A stretch of 9,084 nt of DNA. Origin: Nonomuraea sp. (GTDB taxonomy: Bacteria; Actinomycetota; Actinomycetes; Streptosporangiales; Streptosporangiaceae). Below, one piece after another: positions 6,009 through 9,084 of the stretch (positions are counted from its first letter, which is position 1; the number at the start of each line of letters is the position of its first letter). The notes below the pieces were generated by a model, which was given only the letters and a program-made list of their open reading frames with translations, was not told the origin of the DNA and made no database searches. A program made the position numbers and the translations under genes. Location: NCBI GenBank assembly GCA_013362835.1, contig JABFVJ010000166.1:1-9084 (forward strand), written 5' to 3'.

Positions 6009-6772
6009 TGACGATTCGCGACGACCACGCAGTCGCCGCCGACCTGGCGACCGAGGCGGGCGAGAGGCTGCTGCGGATCCGCGAGCGCACGGGGTTCGCC
6101 GACGCCGCCGCGCTGAAGGCCGAGGGCGACAGAGGCGCACACGTCTTCCTCATGGAGGCGCTGGCCAGGCTGCGGCCCAGCGACAGCGTGCTGTCGGAGG
6201 AGGCCACCCGCGAGGAGCGGCTCGACCCGCGCAGGCTGAGCGCCGAGCGCGTGTGGATCGTCGACCCGCTCGACGGCACGCGGGAGTTCTCCGAGGAGGG
6301 CAGGGCCGACTGGGCCGTGCACGTGGCGCTGTGGGAGCGGGGCAGGCTGGCCGCCGGCGCGGTGGCGCTGCCCGCCCAGGGGCGCACGCTGACGACCGCC
6401 GAGCCGCCGAAGCTGCCCCCGTTCGACAAGGGCAGGATCCGCATCGCGGTGAGCCGCACCCGTCCGCCCGAGTTCGTCCAGAAGCTGGCCTATCTGGTGG
6501 GGGCCGACCTGGTGCCGATCGGCTCGGCGGGGGCGAAGATCTCCGCGGTCCTCACCGGCGAGGTCGAGGCGTACGTGCACGCCGGCGGCCAGTACGAGTG
6601 GGATTCCGCCGCCCCCGTGGCCGTCGCGCAGGCCGCCGGCGCACACACCAGCCGCATCGACGGCGCAGAGCTGACCTACAACCAAGCCGACCCGTCACTA
6701 CCGGATATCCTGGTTTCCCTACCGGAGCTGGCGACATCCTTGCTCGCCGGAATTCGGGACCTGCACCGCTAA
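6008..6772 (+). CDS. cysQ: 3'(2'),5'-bisphosphate nucleotidase (inositol monophosphatase family)
   Basis: Expected to hydrolyse 3'-phosphoadenosine 5'-phosphate (PAP), and possibly PAPS, to AMP or APS. This relieves PAP inhibition after sulfotransferase or PAPS reductase reactions. The 254-residue cytosolic protein has the metal sites of the inositol monophosphatase superfamily: SEEA (63-66), DPLDGT (86-91) with Asp86 and Asp89, and WDSAAP with Asp199. The WDSAAPVAVA form is typical of actinobacterial CysQ. The ATG uses the last base of the upstream stop and has AAGGAG seven bases ahead, a very strong start. Its place between a sugar transferase and cysDN supports the PAP phosphatase role over inositol phosphatase or fructose bisphosphatase, although some of these enzymes act on several substrates. 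Confidence 0.9.
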   Translation: MTIRDDHAVAADLATEAGERLLRIRERTGFADAAALKAEGDRGAHVFLMEALARLRPSDSVLSEEATREERLDPRRLSAERVWIVDPLDGTREFSEEGRADWAVHVALWERGRLAAGAVALPAQGRTLTTAEPPKLPPFDKGRIRIAVSRTRPPEFVQKLAYLVGADLVPIGSAGAKISAVLTGEVEAYVHAGGQYEWDSAAPVAVAQAAGAHTSRIDGAELTYNQADPSLPDILVSLPELATSLLAGIRDLHR

Positions 6773-6790
6773 CCGCCGGAGGAAGCGTCC

Positions 6791-7705
6791 ATGCTCCAGC
6801 GCGACTACACGACGTCGCAGCTCGACGTACTCGAAGCCGAAGCCATTCACATCATGCGCGAGGTGGCGGCGGAGTTCGAACGGCCGTGTCTGCTCTTCTC
6901 CGGGGGCAAGGACTCCATCGTCATGCTCCGCATCGCGGAGAAGGCGTTCTGGCCGGCCGCCATTCCGTTCCCGCTCATGCACGTGGACACCGGGCACAAC
7001 TTCGACGAGGTCATCGAGTTCCGCGACCGGCGTACCGAGGAGCTGGGCGCGCGGCTGATCGTGGCCAGCGTGCAGCAGTCGATCGACACCGGCCGGGTGG
7101 TCGAGCAGACCGGCCGGCGCGCCTCGCGCAACCGGCTGCAGACCACCACGCTGCTCGACGCGATCGAGGAGCACGAGTTCGACGCCGTCTTCGGCGGCGC
7201 GCGGCGCGACGAGGAGAAGGCCCGCGCCAAGGAGCGGGTGTTCTCCTTCCGCGACGACTTCGGCCAGTGGGACCCGAAGAACCAGCGCCCCGAGCTGTGG
7301 AACCTCTACAACGCGCGCATCCGCAAGGGCGAGCACATCCGGGTCTTCCCGCTGTCCAACTGGACCGAGCTCGACGTCTGGGACTACATCAGGCGCGAGG
7401 GCATCGAGATCCCCTCCATCTACTTCGCCCACACCCGCAAGGTGTTCGAGCGCGACGGCATGCTGCTGCCCGACTCCGACGTCGTGCAGCGCGGCGACGA
7501 CGAGCCGCTGTTCGAGTCCGTCGTCCGCTACCGCACGGTGGGCGACATGACCTGCACCGGCGCCGTGCAGTCCAAGGCCACCACGGTCGAGGAGATCATC
7601 GAGGAGATCGCGGCCACCCGGATCACCGAGCGCGGGGCCACCAGGGCCGACGACCGCGCCTCCGAGGCCGCCATGGAGGACCGCAAGCGAGAGGGCTACT
7701 TCTAA
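6791..7705 (+). CDS. cysD: Sulfate adenylyltransferase subunit 2 (ATP sulfurylase, small subunit)
   Basis: With CysN, converts sulfate and ATP to adenosine 5'-phosphosulfate (APS) and pyrophosphate. The 304-residue protein is the usual length and belongs to the PP-loop ATP pyrophosphatase family: SGGKDS (37-42) is the signature nucleotide-binding loop. Other family features are MHVDTGHNFDEV, FGGARRDEEKARAKER, and the region around SNWTELDVWDYI and DMTCTGAVQSKATT. The C-terminus MEDRKREGYF is typical of CysD. A strong GGAGGAA site (6778-6784) precedes the ATG, 18 bases after cysQ. Its stop overlaps the cysN start as TAATG, consistent with equal production of the two subunits. Confidence 0.97.
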   Translation: MLQRDYTTSQLDVLEAEAIHIMREVAAEFERPCLLFSGGKDSIVMLRIAEKAFWPAAIPFPLMHVDTGHNFDEVIEFRDRRTEELGARLIVASVQQSIDTGRVVEQTGRRASRNRLQTTTLLDAIEEHEFDAVFGGARRDEEKARAKERVFSFRDDFGQWDPKNQRPELWNLYNARIRKGEHIRVFPLSNWTELDVWDYIRREGIEIPSIYFAHTRKVFERDGMLLPDSDVVQRGDDEPLFESVVRYRTVGDMTCTGAVQSKATTVEEIIEEIAATRITERGATRADDRASEAAMEDRKREGYF

Positions 7706-8967
7706 TGGACATTCTTCGCTTTGCCACCGCGGGAAGCGTCGACGACGGCAAGTCCACCCTCATCGGACGGTTGCTCTTCGACTCCAAGGCCATCTTCGAG
7801 GACCAGCTCGAAGCGGTCGAGCGCACCTCGCGCGACCGCGGCACCGAGTACACCGACCTGTCGCTGCTGACCGACGGCCTGCGGGCCGAGCGGGAGCAGG
7901 GCATCACGATCGACGTGGCCTACCGCTACTTCGCGACGCCCAAGCGCAAGTTCATCATCGCCGACACGCCCGGTCACATCCAGTACACCCGGAACATGGT
8001 CACCGGCGCCTCCACGGCCGACCTGGCGATCATCCTCATCGACGCGCGCAAGGGCGTGCTGGAGCAGTCGCGCCGGCACGCGTTCCTGACCTCGCTGCTG
8101 CGGGTGCCGCACCTGGTGCTGGCCGTGAACAAGATGGACCTGGTCGACTACTCGCAGGAGCGGTTCGAGGAGATCAGGGAGGAGTTCACCGCCTTCGCGT
8201 CCAAGCTCAACGTGACCGACCTGACGTTCATCCCGATCTCGGCGCTCAACGGCGACAACGTGGTCTCCCGCTCGGAGAACATGCCCTGGTACCTCGGCAC
8301 CTCCCTGCTCCACCACCTGGAGAACGTGCACATCGCCTCCGACCGCAACCTGGTCGACGTGCGCTTCCCGGTCCAGTACGTGATCCGCCCCCAGCGGGCC
8401 ACCGACCACGCCTTCCACGACTACCGCGGCTACGCGGGCCAGGTCGCGGGCGGGGTGCTGAAGCCGGGCGACGAGGTGATGCACCTGCCGTCCGGGCTGT
8501 CGACGCGGATCGCCTCGATCGACACCTTCGACGGGCCGGTGGAGGAGGCGTTCCCGCCCATGTCGGTCACGCTGCGCTTCGAGGACGACCTCGACATCTC
8601 GCGCGGCGACATGATCGCCAGGCCCAACAACCAGCCGCAGGCGGCGCAGGAGCTGGAGGCGATGGTCTGCTGGATGGCCGACGGCGTCAAGCTGACCCCG
8701 CGTTCCAAGCTGACGATCAAGCACACCACCCGTACGGCGCGGGCTCTGGTGCGTGACCTGCACTACCGGCTCGACGTCAACACGCTGCACCGCGACGAGG
8801 AGGCCGACTCGCTCGGCCTGAACGAGATCGGCCGGGTGTCGCTGCGGGTGACGCAGCCGCTGTTCGTCGACGACTACTCCCGCAACCGGATGACCGGCGG
8901 TTTCATCCTCGTGGACGAGACCACCAACGGCACGGTCGGCGCCGGAATGATCATCGACGCCAGCTGA
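7705..8967 (+). CDS. cysN: Sulfate adenylyltransferase subunit 1 (GTPase subunit, no APS kinase domain)
   Basis: GTPase subunit of ATP sulfurylase; GTP hydrolysis drives APS formation by CysD. The 420-residue protein is an EF-Tu-like translation-factor GTPase. It has the P-loop GSVDDGKST (10-18), an EREQGITID switch I region, DTPGH (87-91), NKMD (142-145) and an ISAL motif, followed by two beta-barrel domains (about 215-420). It starts one base into the cysD stop, with GAGGG nine bases upstream. Unlike the fused CysNC of mycobacteria (over 600 residues), it ends at the second barrel and carries no APS kinase, so PAPS synthesis would need a separate CysC not seen here. The protein ends cleanly before a repeat and terminator, so it is not truncated. 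Confidence 0.97.
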   Translation: MDILRFATAGSVDDGKSTLIGRLLFDSKAIFEDQLEAVERTSRDRGTEYTDLSLLTDGLRAEREQGITIDVAYRYFATPKRKFIIADTPGHIQYTRNMVTGASTADLAIILIDARKGVLEQSRRHAFLTSLLRVPHLVLAVNKMDLVDYSQERFEEIREEFTAFASKLNVTDLTFIPISALNGDNVVSRSENMPWYLGTSLLHHLENVHIASDRNLVDVRFPVQYVIRPQRATDHAFHDYRGYAGQVAGGVLKPGDEVMHLPSGLSTRIASIDTFDGPVEEAFPPMSVTLRFEDDLDISRGDMIARPNNQPQAAQELEAMVCWMADGVKLTPRSKLTIKHTTRTARALVRDLHYRLDVNTLHRDEEADSLGLNEIGRVSLRVTQPLFVDDYSRNRMTGGFILVDETTNGTVGAGMIIDAS

Positions 8968-8973
8968 TCCCAC

Positions 8974-9050
8974 GGGGTCCGGCGTTTGGGAGGTCGGTTG
9001 ATCAACGGCGGTCCGGCGCTTGGGGGTCGGTTGATCAACGGGGTCCGGCG
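8974..9050 (+). repeat. Short tandem repeat with GTTGATCAAC palindromes after cysN
   Basis: GGTCCGGCG occurs three times (8976-8984, 9010-9018, 9042-9050), 34 and 32 bases apart. The first two copies continue with a near-identical TTGGG-rich tract and the perfect palindrome GTTGATCAAC (8997-9006 and 9030-9039). The third copy runs into the terminator hairpin. Copies 1 and 3 share a longer identical core, GGGGTCCGGCGT. It looks like local duplication of the terminator's 5' region; no function is known. Confidence 0.75.
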
Positions 9051-9065
9051 TCTCTGCCGGGCCCC
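9040..9065 (+). terminator. Rho-independent terminator after cysN
   Basis: GGGGTCCGGC (9040-9049) pairs with GCCGGGCCCC (9056-9065) as a 10-bp stem with one G-U pair and a six-base loop. TTGTC follows, a weak T-run as usual in high-GC actinobacteria. It lies 72 bases after the cysN stop and probably ends the unit, at least partly. The last 19 bases of the window show no feature. Confidence 0.7.
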
Positions 9066-9084
9066 TTGTCGCAGGTAGATCTTT

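Noticed and set aside
5872..7704. Plus-strand open frame that would make cysN a 1031-residue fusion
   Set aside because: The upstream part is Arg-rich out-of-frame reading of cysQ and cysD. The real cysN starts at 7705 with a P-loop ten residues in.
7702..8973. Minus-strand open frame opposite cysN
   Set aside because: Exactly mirrors cysN and has only shadow composition.
8974..9050. CRISPR array or attachment site
   Set aside because: The near-identical units adjoin without unique spacers, only two to three copies exist, and no integrase or cas gene is near.

Overview
This looks like chromosomal DNA of a high-GC actinobacterium, probably of the Streptosporangiales or Streptomycetales type. 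The signs are very strong G/C preference at third codon positions, GTG starts, a tRNA-Gln lying beside glmU, and the actinobacterial gene order glmU-prs-rplY(ctc)-pth. The genus is an inference only. No mobile element, CRISPR array or phage gene was seen.

Layout. Positions 1-142 (minus strand) hold the N-terminus of a membrane protein that best fits a fatty acid/acyl-CoA desaturase. Just upstream of it are two tandem TACG-N4-CGTA palindromes that look like a TetR-type operator. A divergent tRNA-Gln(TTG) follows at 435-506. From 643 to 4440 there is a housekeeping block on the plus strand: glmU (UDP-GlcNAc synthesis) overlaps prs (PRPP synthesis) by 4 nt. A structured gap leads to rplY/ctc (5S rRNA-binding protein L25), and a strong hairpin separates that from pth (peptidyl-tRNA hydrolase).

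From about 4486 to the end a second, tightly packed unit runs on the same strand: a polyprenyl glycosylphosphotransferase (4533-6008), cysQ (6008-6772), cysD (6791-7705) and cysN (7705-8967). The joints are a 1-nt overlap, an 18-nt gap and a 1-nt overlap, so they are very likely co-transcribed and in part translationally coupled. It closes with a short tandem repeat carrying GTTGATCAAC palindromes and a perfectly placed GC-rich terminator hairpin (9040-9065).

How the genes fit together. CysD and CysN make adenosine 5'-phosphosulfate from sulfate and ATP. CysQ removes the PAP left over when PAPS is used by a sulfotransferase (or PAPS reductase). The glycosylphosphotransferase starts a lipid-linked surface polysaccharide. 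Their coupling suggests, as inference, that this unit supplies activated sulfate for a sulfated exopolysaccharide or glycolipid rather than, or as well as, cysteine synthesis. The APS kinase and sulfotransferase needed to complete that idea are not in the window and would be expected just downstream or elsewhere. This is the most interesting hypothesis here; the rest is well-conserved core genome with several unexplained RNA/DNA secondary structures between genes.
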